Shown: positions 25,345 through 34,000, numbered from the stretch's first letter. The stretch is DNA of 64,000 bases from Oceanobacillus halotolerans (GCF_010993955.1 NZ_WIXL01000003.1:1-64000), one strand, 5' to 3'. Translations and numbers: made by a program. The notes: a model not told the origin generated them from the letters alone.

Positions 25345-26565
25345 ATGAGCCTTGAAAAAAAGCCTACTAAATGGATAGAAAATATACTTCGATTTTGCCT
25401 TAAAATTATAATTAGTAGGCGAACAAAAATCGTCGTCGAACAAAATGATACATTAAATATGGAAGGTCCTTATTTTATCCTCTCAAACCATGTTAACAAT
25501 TGGGATCCTTTTTTTATTAATCTATTTGTGAAGGAACCGATTAGTTATATTACAGGTGAACCTTTATTTCGTAATCCATTATTAAAAAGAATTTTAAATT
25601 ATATTGGAGCAATTCCTAAAACAAAGTATATCAATGATACACGAACCATTCGAAGTATTATAAAGGCTAAAAAACATAATCGCATTATCGGAATTTTTCC
25701 AGAGGGGAACCGAAACTGGGATGGAAATACTGAGTCTTTTCCCGCTACTACAGCAAAATTAATCAAACGTCTTGAGATACCTGTAGTGATTGTAACAATT
25801 AAAGGAGGGCACTTGTCACATCCGAGATGGGCAAAGAATAATCGGAAAGGAACGATTTATCTATCAATGGTTAAGCTTTTTGATAAAGAAGACTTAAGTG
25901 ACATTTCCCCCAATGCCATTCATCGTGAAGTTTCTAACGCACTACATCACAATGAAAGCAAATGGCAAAAGGAAAAATTAATACCTTACAAAGGAAAAGA
26001 GCTGGCAAATTATCTAGAACGATTTCTCTTTGTTTGTCCACACTGCCACACGCCAGGTAAACTACAGTCCAACAATGACCTTTTTCAATGTCAACATTGT
26101 CTTTATACAGTAAGATACAATCCGTATGGGTATTTTGATAAAGTAAATCATGATGTCATCCATAGTACTACGAACGATTGGAATAGATGGCAACTTAAAT
26201 TTATTACAGAAAACTTACAGAAACAACAAATAGATTGGAAGGAATTAATGCAAGATCATGTGAAATTATTTGTTTCGGAAAATGGACAACCTTTCTCCCT
26301 TCTATCAAATGGTCTATTAACTTGGGATTTAGCCACAAATAATCAGTTATCTTTCGTTGGGGATGATAAAGAAGACCACACATTTCCAATTGAGCAAATA
26401 GAAGGACTAAATATTCAACTACATCACCGACTTGATTTCTTTGTACAAGATAAATTGTATCGACTCCTTTTTTACCAACCTCGAACTTCGGCATACAAAT
26501 GGTTAAACATCATTCAAGCTAAAATGGAGGTTGAGCAAAAGAAGAAGGAGGTATTTCATGAATGA
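25345..26565 (+). CDS. PlsC-type acyltransferase with zinc ribbon and C-terminal domain
   Basis: 406 residues. An N-terminal 1-acylglycerol-3-phosphate-type acyltransferase domain (about 25-210) has the catalytic motif SNHVNNWDPFF (HX4D) and substrate motif FPEGNRNW. Then comes a Cys4 zinc ribbon, CPHCHTPGKL...CQHC (about 232-260), and a 130-residue C-terminal part of unknown fold. Ordinary PlsC ends near residue 240, so the ribbon-plus-tail is an addition. AGGA precedes the ATG at 25345. Its last 8 bases overlap the start of the symporter gene, so the two are translationally coupled; substrate unknown. Confidence 0.82.
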   Translation: MSLEKKPTKWIENILRFCLKIIISRRTKIVVEQNDTLNMEGPYFILSNHVNNWDPFFINLFVKEPISYITGEPLFRNPLLKRILNYIGAIPKTKYINDTRTIRSIIKAKKHNRIIGIFPEGNRNWDGNTESFPATTAKLIKRLEIPVVIVTIKGGHLSHPRWAKNNRKGTIYLSMVKLFDKEDLSDISPNAIHREVSNALHHNESKWQKEKLIPYKGKELANYLERFLFVCPHCHTPGKLQSNNDLFQCQHCLYTVRYNPYGYFDKVNHDVIHSTTNDWNRWQLKFITENLQKQQIDWKELMQDHVKLFVSENGQPFSLLSNGLLTWDLATNNQLSFVGDDKEDHTFPIEQIEGLNIQLHHRLDFFVQDKLYRLLFYQPRTSAYKWLNIIQAKMEVEQKKKEVFHE

Positions 26566-27922
26566 ATCGTGGTCATTTGTAATTGATTTTTTACTAATTT
26601 CCTTATTAATTGGCATTGCGACTGTATTAAAGGCACGAATACCATTTTTCAAAAAATGGATTGTTCCAACGTCGATGATTGCTGGTTTTTTAGGGCTTCT
26701 ACTCGGCCCCGAATTCCTTGGATGGTTGAAGTTTGATATTGATATGCTAGGAGAACTTGTCTATCATTTAATGGGAATTGGATTTATCGCTTTATCGCTA
26801 AAAGAGCGTCAAGTTAATAGAAAGCCTGCTATGCTTAATTCAGGTATGATAATTGTTTCAACTTATTTAATACAAGGAATTATTGGATTTAGTTTCTTTT
26901 TATTTCTAGTTCACTTCTTTTATCCTCAATTCTTCCCTGGAATTGGGCTGCTTTTGCCATTAGGCTTTGGTCAGGGACCAGGACAGGCTTATTCCATTGG
27001 GACACAATGGGAGGAGCTAGGTGCTATTGGTGGTGGAAACATTGGGCTAACGATAGCAGGTATAGGATTTTTATGGGCAACTATTATAGGTATAATTGTC
27101 ATGAATCTACTCATACGAAAGAAAAAGTTTACATTTCATCCGAAACAACAAACAGCTCATGAAGATATCGTAGAAACTTCCGCACCAGATGAAATCCCAC
27201 TAGCAGATGCCATCGATAAACTCACGTATCAAGTTGCCTTAATAGGAATCATTTATTTTATTACGTATCTCACACTTCATGGTTTAGAAATAATCCTGAC
27301 ACCACTTGGAACATTTGGATCAACTTTAGCACAGTTATTAATAGGTTTTCATTTCATTATCGGTAGTATTTATGCAATGATTTTTCGAACCCTATTAAAT
27401 AAACTAAAAAGAAGAGAATTTAAACTTGAACATGAACCAAATAATTTCTTATTACAACGAATTTCAGGGTTTGCCTTTGATTATATGATCACTGCATCCA
27501 TTGCTGCGATTTCGATATACGCATTACAGGATTACCTCTTACCGATTATTGTTTTAACAAGCCTTGGTGGATTGGTAACCATTTTCTTTTTAGTTTGGGT
27601 TGTACCTCGTCTTTTTCCAACAGATACATTACCAAACACGTTAGGTTTTTTTGGGATGGCGACTGGTACGATATCCACTGGATTAGCGCTAGTAAAAGCA
27701 GTTGATCCAGAATTCCAATCCAATACAACAGATAATTTAGTTGTTGGTAGTGCAACAGCCATTATGTTTGGATTCCCACTGCTTTTATTATTAAACATTC
27801 CTATTGTAGGGTTTATTGAAAACAATCCAATGTTATATCTTTATACATTAGGTGGATTAATTCTTTACTTTTTCGTTTTAATGACCGTTTTGCATTTTCG
27901 TTCCAAAAAAATAAATGATTAA
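26558..27922 (+). CDS. Sodium/glutamate-type symporter (GltS family)
   Basis: 454 residues, about 10-12 transmembrane helices in two repeats. VPTSMIAGFLGLLLGPE, GFGQGPGQAYSIGTQWE and AIGGGNIGLTIAGIGF are the Gly-rich GltS-like motifs, and SATAIMFGFPLLLLLNIP occurs in the second half. Located in the membrane; members import glutamate with sodium, but this protein's substrate is not certain. GAAGGAGG stands 7 bases before the ATG. It overlaps the acyltransferase gene by 8 bases (ATGAATGA). Confidence 0.8.
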   Translation: MNESWSFVIDFLLISLLIGIATVLKARIPFFKKWIVPTSMIAGFLGLLLGPEFLGWLKFDIDMLGELVYHLMGIGFIALSLKERQVNRKPAMLNSGMIIVSTYLIQGIIGFSFFLFLVHFFYPQFFPGIGLLLPLGFGQGPGQAYSIGTQWEELGAIGGGNIGLTIAGIGFLWATIIGIIVMNLLIRKKKFTFHPKQQTAHEDIVETSAPDEIPLADAIDKLTYQVALIGIIYFITYLTLHGLEIILTPLGTFGSTLAQLLIGFHFIIGSIYAMIFRTLLNKLKRREFKLEHEPNNFLLQRISGFAFDYMITASIAAISIYALQDYLLPIIVLTSLGGLVTIFFLVWVVPRLFPTDTLPNTLGFFGMATGTISTGLALVKAVDPEFQSNTTDNLVVGSATAIMFGFPLLLLLNIPIVGFIENNPMLYLYTLGGLILYFFVLMTVLHFRSKKIND

Positions 27923-27996
27923 GCTGTTTTCTATAAGTTTGTTGTTTTTTCAAGTTTAAATCTATGCATAGTTGATGGATTATACGCAGTAGTTTT

Positions 27997-28135
27997 AGCT
28001 GAGTACCGCTACGGAAATACACTTCGCTTTCCGCGGGCGGCTGTTGAGCCTCCTCGTGCTACGCACTCCGGGGTCTCACCTATGCCTCTCTTCCAGCAGG
28101 AGTCTCCGTGTATTTCCTTCGCTAGCTCCTGTTCA
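27997..28135 (-). repeat. GC-rich Bacillaceae interspersed repeat R4, part 1
   Basis: Ends CGGAAATACAC and GTGTATTTCC are inverted. The interior has CTTTCCGCGGGCGG, GAGCCTCCTCG and GGTCTCACC. GC content is far above the surrounding 35%. Sequences of this type recur in many Bacillaceae genomes; no coding function is known. Confidence 0.75.
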
Positions 28136-28159
28136 ATTTCTTATTAATATCATCATTGA

Positions 28160-28375
28160 TGCTAATACGATATTGATTGGAGCGTAGGACAGTCGACTCC
28201 TGCAGGAAAAGCACGTGTCCAGACCTGAGCAGGAAGTGATCTTCTTCCGAGGAGGCTGAGGCCGTGCCTGCGGTAAAGAAGACACTGTGAAAACGTAAAG
28301 TTTGAACAGATGTCGCACTTATGCCCGTGGTGAAAGCGACTGTCTGGAGCGGAAATCAACCTCACTATTTTACTG
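28160..28375 (+). repeat. GC-rich Bacillaceae interspersed repeat R4, part 2
   Basis: Contains GGACAGTCGACTCCTGCAGG, CCGAGGAGGCTGAGGCC and GAAAGCGACTGTCTGGAGCGGAAATC, the familiar words of a Bacillaceae repeat. Apparent open frames here lack ribosome sites. The gap 27923-28552 holds only these repeats, AT-rich spacer and a terminator. Confidence 0.75.
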
Positions 28376-28489
28376 CGCATTATATAGATTATGCGTCATT
28401 AAAAAACTAAGAATACGAAAAGTGCCAGTGCCAATGAATAAGCATAAATGACAAAAGCATTGTAACTAAACTATCACGTTCCATAAAAG

Positions 28490-28532
28490 AAAGGGAAGCA
28501 TACGTTACATTTAAAAGTACGCTTCCCTTTTC
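28490..28532 (-). terminator. Terminator of the DUF4870 gene
   Basis: AAAGGGAAGC-a-TACGT pairs with gTACGCTTCCCTTTT; A/T-rich tails lie on both sides. Confidence 0.88.
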
Positions 28533-28552
28533 TAATTGTCTTAAATAACTTT

Positions 28553-28876
28553 TTATTTAATAAACCGAATCACTAACGGAATTTGGTATCTCTCTCCACC
28601 ATAAGCTTTGAACAATGCAATAAGTGTAAAAATAAATGCTAAAATCCCTACAACAAACAATAAGACAAAACCTATTAATACTAAAACAAGTATACCACTT
28701 ACAATGGAATAAATTGTAAAGGAAATGAAGAAATTAAAGTATTCTTTTCCATGATAGTCCACAAAGTCTGATTGATCGCGTTTTAACAACCAGATAAGTA
28801 ATGGCCCTAATATTGGAAAGAACAAACTTACTAAATAAATCAGCATGGCAAATAAGCGTTCATCATTGCTAGTCAT
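28553..28876 (-). CDS. DUF4870 small membrane protein
   Basis: 107 residues with three to four transmembrane segments (about 10-30, 45-85). The DUF4870 pattern is LFAMLIYLVSLFFPILGPLLIWLLK in pieces, DYHGKEYFNF and YGGERYQIPLVIRFI. Family function unknown; often induced in stress or surface-associated contexts. The start at 28876 has GGGAGG 7 bases upstream; extension to 28921 has none. Single gene with terminator. Confidence 0.85.
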   Translation of the reverse strand: MTSNDERLFAMLIYLVSLFFPILGPLLIWLLKRDQSDFVDYHGKEYFNFFISFTIYSIVSGILVLVLIGFVLLFVVGILAFIFTLIALFKAYGGERYQIPLVIRFIK

Positions 28877-29053
28877 ATCAATGCCTCCCTTCTCTTTTTC
28901 TATCCTACCATATAGGATCATCTTAGAAAAAATTTATCAAAATGACATTTCATAAAAGCTTGTCATGTCCTTCATATTGACGACATAGAGTTACTTATAG
29001 AATGATTTGTACAAGCACCAATAGCGAAAACCGTTTGACAAGGAGATGTCATT

Positions 29054-30541
29054 TTGAAGAAACCAATTATTGACTCGCCATTATTTATTACATCTGTAGC
29101 CCTATTAGTGATCATATGTGGCAGTATATTTTTATATCCAACGGAAATTTATAATTTGTTTCATAACATCCATACACAGTTAACGGAAGTTGTCGGTATT
29201 TTTTATTTATGGATTGGTTTTTCATCCCTATTATTTTTAGGATGGGTCGCATTTAGTAAATATGGACAAATTAAACTTGGTAAAAAAGAGGAGAAGCCAC
29301 CTTTTTCCACATTCAGTTGGATTGCCATGATTTTTTGTGCAGGTATTGGTTCTAGTGTTATTTACCTCGGGACGATTGAATGGGGGTATTATTATTTAGA
29401 CCCCCCATTAGGACTTAATCCAGAAACACCAGCAGCAATTGAATGGAGTGCTGCATATGGGTTATTTCACTCTGGTCCAACAGCTTGGGCGATTTATTGT
29501 CTTCCAGCATTACCAATCGCTTATTTATATCATGTAAAGGGGAGTCCCATTCTAAAAATTAGTGAAGCATGTCGTCCTGTTTTAAAGCATCATAGTGATG
29601 GATTGATTGGAAAACTAATTGATTTATCGTTTATTATTGGATTATTAGGAGCTGCTGGGACATCACTTGGTATTAGTGTACCAATGATTGCAGCAGGAGT
29701 GGAACAAGTAACAGGGATTGAGCAAAACTTTTTCCTAGATATTACGATATTACTTATCTGTACTTCCGTTTTTGCGGTTAGTGTATACTCAGGGTTAGAA
29801 AAAGGGATTAAACGATTAAGTGATGTAAATATTTATTTAGCCGTATTTCTCTTACTATTTGTAGTGATTTTAGGTCCAACTATTTTTATTTTAGAAGTAT
29901 CAACCAATAGTGTTGGGTTAATTTTAAACAATTTCCTACGGTTAAATACATGGATTGATCCCATAGCTCAATCTGGTTTCCCAGAAAAATGGACCTTATT
30001 TTATTGGGCATGGTGGATTGTTTATGCCCCATTTGTTGGATTGTTTATTGCCAAAATTTCTCGTGGTCGTACCATAAAACAAATGATTATTGGAACCATT
30101 ACATTCGGATCACTCGGTTGTTGGTTATTTTTCTTTGTACTCGGGAATTATGGTCTATTTTTACAAGCGACCAATATGTTAGATGTAATGGCTATCATTC
30201 AAGTGGAGGGTGCTCATAAAGCGATTATTTCAATCTTAAATACGTTGCCATTTGGAAATATTGTTGTTGCATTGTTTATTCTTTTGGCCGTTATCTTTAT
30301 GGCGACAACCTTTGATACATCTTCATATATGATCGCATCAGTCACACAACGGACAGTCGAAACAGAACCAGTACGCTGGAACCGTCTATTCTGGGCATTT
30401 GCACTTGCACTCCCTCCGATTGCTTTATTGTTTGTAGGGGGATTAACAACCTTGCAAACTGTAACGATTATGGTCGCAATACCATGTTGTGTCATCATGG
30501 TTCTATTGTTATTGTCATTTTTAAAGCTTGTTTCGGATTAA
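29054..30541 (+). CDS. BCCT-family betaine/carnitine/choline transporter
   Basis: 495 residues, 12 transmembrane helices. Family signature WAWWIVYAPFVGLFIAKISRGRT (helix 8) and the Trp/Gly-rich helix with GIGSSVIYLGTIEWGYYY. Imports quaternary ammonium compounds for osmoprotection or catabolism. The short hydrophilic C terminus lacks the long regulatory tail of BetP-type osmosensors, which fits a catabolic or CaiT/OpuD-like role. TTG start with AAGGAG 8-9 bases upstream. The GtiEWG region differs from canonical sodium-site sequences by eye only. Single gene, convergent with the CoA-transferase operon. Confidence 0.87.
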   Translation: MKKPIIDSPLFITSVALLVIICGSIFLYPTEIYNLFHNIHTQLTEVVGIFYLWIGFSSLLFLGWVAFSKYGQIKLGKKEEKPPFSTFSWIAMIFCAGIGSSVIYLGTIEWGYYYLDPPLGLNPETPAAIEWSAAYGLFHSGPTAWAIYCLPALPIAYLYHVKGSPILKISEACRPVLKHHSDGLIGKLIDLSFIIGLLGAAGTSLGISVPMIAAGVEQVTGIEQNFFLDITILLICTSVFAVSVYSGLEKGIKRLSDVNIYLAVFLLLFVVILGPTIFILEVSTNSVGLILNNFLRLNTWIDPIAQSGFPEKWTLFYWAWWIVYAPFVGLFIAKISRGRTIKQMIIGTITFGSLGCWLFFFVLGNYGLFLQATNMLDVMAIIQVEGAHKAIISILNTLPFGNIVVALFILLAVIFMATTFDTSSYMIASVTQRTVETEPVRWNRLFWAFALALPPIALLFVGGLTTLQTVTIMVAIPCCVIMVLLLLSFLKLVSD

Positions 30542-30555
30542 AGATATATTAATAA

Positions 30556-30594
30556 ATGACAATCTCATTTTCTAACATGAGATTGTCATTTTAA
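30556..30594. terminator. Bidirectional terminator
   Basis: AAATGACAATCTCAT pairs with ATGAGATTGTCATTT; it separates the convergent BCCT gene and the P-loop/CoA-transferase operon. Confidence 0.92.
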
Positions 30595-30602
30595 TTAATC
30601 CG

Positions 30603-31406
30603 TTAAACCAGTTTAACTAAATGTACATCAATTGAAAAAAGTTCTAATCCAAAATAACGCTGATAGGCTGTATTTATTTTCTTTTGGATCGCTTTTAGGC
30701 TATCCAACAAGTTAAGGTCATCTTGATCGTGATGAAGTTTCACAACCACTTTTACTGATGGGAGACCTTCTAATGTTACATGTACTTTTTCACAAGAGTG
30801 GACAGCTTCACTAGATTGACAGACACTTTTCGTGATTTTTTTAAAGACCTCGTCTGCTATGATTAATGAGTCCTTATGAAAATTAGGTCGTACGATAGTT
30901 GTCTCTCCAATTATTTCCTTTTTTGGTGAAAATATTTTAAACCCTCTTACAATTAGTCGCTTAAAAAAGCTTTGTTCCACTTGCATAACTGGAACTGGCA
31001 TAACGTGACTTCCAGTTGTTTGCCGTGCAAATTTTGCTAGTTTTATTTCACTAGAATGACGAATATCTTCAATATGAATATAATGATGAATACTCCCAAG
31101 GTCTAACCGGGAGGCAATTAAATCTACCATATTAGTAGATGTGCCAATAACTAGTAATTTCGGTAAAGCATGTAAACCAATTATTTTTTTTACTTCATCA
31201 GCATGATCCTGATAGTGAAAGGTAGCACGTTTGATAGCCGTAATACTATTTTTTTCAAACTTAGCTGATCTCCCAGCAACTCGCTCCCCATTAATAATCA
31301 ATAATCCATCATCGATAATTGCAGGAATTTGTTTATCATACGCAAGTGACAATGCACTTGTACTTTTTCCTGTACCACTGGGTCCAACTAATCCATAAAT
31401 CTCCAT
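30603..31406 (-). CDS. P-loop ATP-binding protein with Asp23-like C-terminal region
   Basis: 267 residues. A Walker A motif lies at the very N terminus (GPSGTGKST, 8-16), followed by DDGLLI and VIGTSTNM segments; no membrane helix. The last 75 residues (VHVTLEGLPSVKVVVKL through VDVHLVKLV) look like the beta-alpha arrangement of Asp23/Gls24-type proteins. Such P-loop proteins occur in Firmicutes without a known role. AAGGAG lies 8 bases upstream of ATG. It lies 20 bases after the CoA-transferase gene, so it is the last gene of that operon. Function unknown. Confidence 0.7.
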   Translation of the reverse strand: MEIYGLVGPSGTGKSTSALSLAYDKQIPAIIDDGLLIINGERVAGRSAKFEKNSITAIKRATFHYQDHADEVKKIIGLHALPKLLVIGTSTNMVDLIASRLDLGSIHHYIHIEDIRHSSEIKLAKFARQTTGSHVMPVPVMQVEQSFFKRLIVRGFKIFSPKKEIIGETTIVRPNFHKDSLIIADEVFKKITKSVCQSSEAVHSCEKVHVTLEGLPSVKVVVKLHHDQDDLNLLDSLKAIQKKINTAYQRYFGLELFSIDVHLVKLV

Positions 31407-31426
31407 CCCTCATACTCCTTCAGACA

Positions 31427-32638
31427 TCATTTTTTCACCGATGAAACTTCCTGATCATTTCCAGTTACACCCTCCTGGATAAATTTCTGAATTTCATCAT
31501 CCTGATAACCAATTTGTCTTAAAATAGCCTCACTATGTTCCCCCTGACTTGGCGGAGCATCCTTAACGGCACCAGGTGTCCTTGACAACTTTACAGGAAC
31601 CCCTAATTGATGGAGAATTCCTAAAGAAGGATGCTCCATTTCTACTACCATTTCGCGTTCTTTTACATGTGGATCATGCAGGATATCAGAAAACTCATTG
31701 ACAGGTCCACATGGTATTTTATAGCTTTCGAACAACTCCACCCATTCCTGTTTTGGCTTTGTTTCAAATACTTCATCTAACATCGGAATTAATTCATCTC
31801 GATTTTCGATTCGATCTGGGTTTGTTTGGAATTTTGGATCCTCTAATTCTTTCATACCCATTGCTTCTTTAAAATGTTCCCATAAACTATCATTTCCAAC
31901 TGCTAATACAAAGTGACCATCAGAAGCACTAAACACTTGATAAGGGACAATATTTGGATGTGCACCACCTAATGGTTTTGGATTTTCGTGTGTCGCAAAA
32001 TAATTTCCTGCAAGATATGTTTGCCATGATATCATTGTATCAAGTAAGGAAGCATCTACCCATTGACCCTTACCTGATCTTTCTCTTTCCCACAGAGAAG
32101 TTAAGACACCAATCGTCGCCCACATACCAGCACCAATATCAGCAATAGAATATCCTGCTTTGACTGGGGTGCCATTGGGTTCACCAGTTACAGACATTAA
32201 TCCACCCATTCCTTGTGCTAACACATCATAACCAGGTTTATTCGCATAAGGACCACTTTGGCCAAATCCTGAAATCGACACAAGAATAATTCGCTGGTTT
32301 ATTTTATTTAATTCGTCATAGCCAATACCTAATTTTTCTAGTGTACCTGGACGAAAATTTTCCACTACAACATCTGAATCTTTTACCAATTCACGAAAAA
32401 TTTCCTTTCCCTTTTCCATTTTTAAGTTCAGCACAATACTCTTTTTATTACGATTCACACTTAAGTAATAGGCACTTTCCTCTTGAATAAATGGTGGCCC
32501 CCACTGTCTAGTATCATCACCAGTTGGACTTTCTACTTTAATGACTTCAGCACCTAAATCAGCTAAGGTCATGGTACAGTATGGTCCACTTAATATTCGT
32601 GTTAAATCAACTACCTTAATTCCTTCTAATGGCAACAT
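31427..32638 (-). CDS. Class III CoA-transferase (CaiB/BaiF family) 1
   Basis: 403 residues, the family's usual length. Moves CoA from an acyl-CoA to a carboxylic acid. Conserved DLTRILSGPYCTMTLADLGAEVIK pieces near the N terminus, VNRNKKSIVLNL, ENFRPGTLEKLGI and SISGFGQSGPYANKPGYD. The position of the catalytic Asp is filled (VDASLLDT). Its ATG is one base after the crotonase stop, so the genes are tightly coupled. The same pairing recurs at 42659-44673. Donor and acceptor unknown; carnitine-, formyl- or succinyl-CoA-type reactions are all possible. Confidence 0.9.
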   Translation of the reverse strand: MLPLEGIKVVDLTRILSGPYCTMTLADLGAEVIKVESPTGDDTRQWGPPFIQEESAYYLSVNRNKKSIVLNLKMEKGKEIFRELVKDSDVVVENFRPGTLEKLGIGYDELNKINQRIILVSISGFGQSGPYANKPGYDVLAQGMGGLMSVTGEPNGTPVKAGYSIADIGAGMWATIGVLTSLWERERSGKGQWVDASLLDTMISWQTYLAGNYFATHENPKPLGGAHPNIVPYQVFSASDGHFVLAVGNDSLWEHFKEAMGMKELEDPKFQTNPDRIENRDELIPMLDEVFETKPKQEWVELFESYKIPCGPVNEFSDILHDPHVKEREMVVEMEHPSLGILHQLGVPVKLSRTPGAVKDAPPSQGEHSEAILRQIGYQDDEIQKFIQEGVTGNDQEVSSVKK

Positions 32639-32639
32639 A

Positions 32640-33437
32640 TTATCTTCTCCTTTTAAAAGACGGTTTTCTTTTTTCTACAAACGAACGTACCCCTTCTGGA
32701 AAATCATATGGATCAACACTCGTGTCTACTCCTGTTTGCCAAGGAATAGAAACACTTGGCGAACTAAAAGCTGCTGATCGCTTGACCGCTAACAAAGATG
32801 CAGGGGACTGTTCCTTTATCCTTTCCGCAATTTTCAACGTATAGGGGATAAGTTCTTCTTTATCTGGAGCCATATAATTTAATAACCCTAAATTGACTGC
32901 TTCGTCTCCATGAATAATTCGACCAGTGTAAACAAGGTCTAATGTTCTACTTTTCCCAACAAAAGACATAATCCGGTTAACAAAAGCCTGGCTTAGTGTT
33001 ATGCCAAGACGCCCAACCGGAATTCCCATCCTTGCATCAGGTGTCCCAATCCGAAGATCACATGCTAACGCTAGGACAAAACCAGCTCCCATTGCTGGAC
33101 CATTAATCAATGCAATTGTAGGTAGCGGCAGTTTTTCAAAAGATGCAATAGCTTTTTCCATATCATCAAACGCACTATTTGCATCTTCAATGGATAATTG
33201 ATCAAATTGCTTAATGTCAGAACCAGCTGTAAACTGGTCTTTTCCGCCTTTTAAAATGACGACGCGATTTTTAGGATTTTTAACAATCCGTTTACTGACA
33301 TCGGCAAGTTCGCGCCACATACTATTGGTCATGGCATTTTTTAATCGTGGACGATGCATGGTAACAATCGCTATTCCCCCACTTTCCTGCAGGGTGATTT
33401 TTCCATCAGTATCAAACCGACTTATGGTTACTTTCAT
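32640..33437 (-). CDS. Crotonase-fold enzyme 1, atypical active site
   Basis: 265 residues, enoyl-CoA hydratase/isomerase family. CoA-binding and oxyanion motifs are present: FTAGSDIKQF and NGPAMGAGFVLALACDLRIG. Both catalytic glutamates of classical hydratases are replaced: V in GAGFVLA where GGGCEL is usual, and V in GIPVGRLGI where QPEILLG is usual. It may therefore be an isomerase, thioesterase-like or decarboxylase member. The start at 33437 has GGAGG upstream. First gene of the operon, behind a TTGAAT/TATAAT promoter and a GTCGAC palindrome. Confidence 0.85.
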   Translation of the reverse strand: MKVTISRFDTDGKITLQESGGIAIVTMHRPRLKNAMTNSMWRELADVSKRIVKNPKNRVVILKGGKDQFTAGSDIKQFDQLSIEDANSAFDDMEKAIASFEKLPLPTIALINGPAMGAGFVLALACDLRIGTPDARMGIPVGRLGITLSQAFVNRIMSFVGKSRTLDLVYTGRIIHGDEAVNLGLLNYMAPDKEELIPYTLKIAERIKEQSPASLLAVKRSAAFSSPSVSIPWQTGVDTSVDPYDFPEGVRSFVEKRKPSFKRRR

Positions 33438-33482
33438 GTTATTTCCTCCATTCCAAACAGGAGATTTCTCAATCAATTTTAA

Positions 33483-33494
33483 ATTGTCGACAAT
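33483..33494 (-). promoter_or_regulatory. GntR operator candidate 1
   Basis: Perfect 12-bp palindrome ATTGTCGACAAT, 12 bases downstream of the -10 of the crotonase promoter. It shares the core T-x-GTCGAC-x-A with a site at 35002 in front of the amidase operon. FadR-type GntR proteins bind GT-N-N-AC-style palindromes of this size. Confidence 0.65.
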
Positions 33495-33506
33495 CGATTA
33501 CATACC

Positions 33507-33535
33507 ATTATATGTATAAAGTAGTTAAAATTCAA
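33507..33535 (-). promoter_or_regulatory. Sigma-A promoter of the crotonase/CoA-transferase operon
   Basis: Minus strand: -35 TTGAAT (33530-33535), 17-base spacer, -10 TATAAT (33507-33512). Confidence 0.65.
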
Positions 33536-33569
33536 CAACTTTTCAGAAATATGTTTCAAAAAACTTTTC

Positions 33570-33695
33570 CATTAGAAAAACCCGCATTCGCTCATCCTTA
33601 GCGAAGGTGTTAGTTTTTCTTATACTTGGGACATTAAAATTTTGCAACGTCGAGTCTACTTCTTAGCTAAAATTTTATACCTCCCTAACGTGGAA
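33570..33695 (+). repeat. Dispersed hairpin repeat R2, copy d
   Basis: AGAAAAACCCGCATTCGCTC then TTAGCGAAGGTGTTAGTTTTTC, then AAAATTTTGC / AGCTAAAATTTT and TAACGTGG. It runs directly into R1 copy d. Confidence 0.82.
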
Positions 33696-34000
33696 CAAAA
33701 GCTAGAAGCGCCTTGATTACCCCCGATTAGAAAACTAGGCTTTTCGTCAAGTTCTTATGGCGAAAGCCTTAGTTGCACTTATGCAGTAAGAAAGTTTTTC
33801 TTATCTGCCAAGCATAAGCCAAGCCTCGACGTGGCGCTTTTTGCGCGTAATGTGGATTAACTTATGACCTCGAGGGGGTAGGCTCTGGCCGATGAAAACT
33901 CGGGCGTCCTTATGTCTATCGGCACTAGGACGTCAATCGCTCGGAGCTGGATGTGGCCTTTCCTATAAAAGGCAGTAATGAGTCCAACTTTTTATATTTT
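33690..34000 (+). repeat. Dispersed repeat R1, copy d (internal deletion)
   Basis: Matches 9020-9355 across the left two thirds, then skips about 70 bases between GTCAATCGCTC and GGAGCTGGATGTGGC. No gene lies in 33536-34171; after the repeat, 34016-34125 is featureless apart from short AT-rich runs. Confidence 0.82.

Noticed and set aside
25114-25443. 109-residue minus-strand open frame
   Set aside because: No ribosome site, composition of AT-rich antisense, and overlap with the start of the acyltransferase gene.
28133-28380. Short open frames inside the GC-rich repeat
   Set aside because: They lack ribosome sites and are explained by the repeat.
28386-28480. Possible 25-residue hydrophobic peptide on the minus strand
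   Set aside because: No ribosome site, and it lies beyond the terminator of the DUF4870 gene.
18055-33695. CRISPR array
   Set aside because: The hairpin repeats are kilobases apart, over 100 bases long and without regular spacers.
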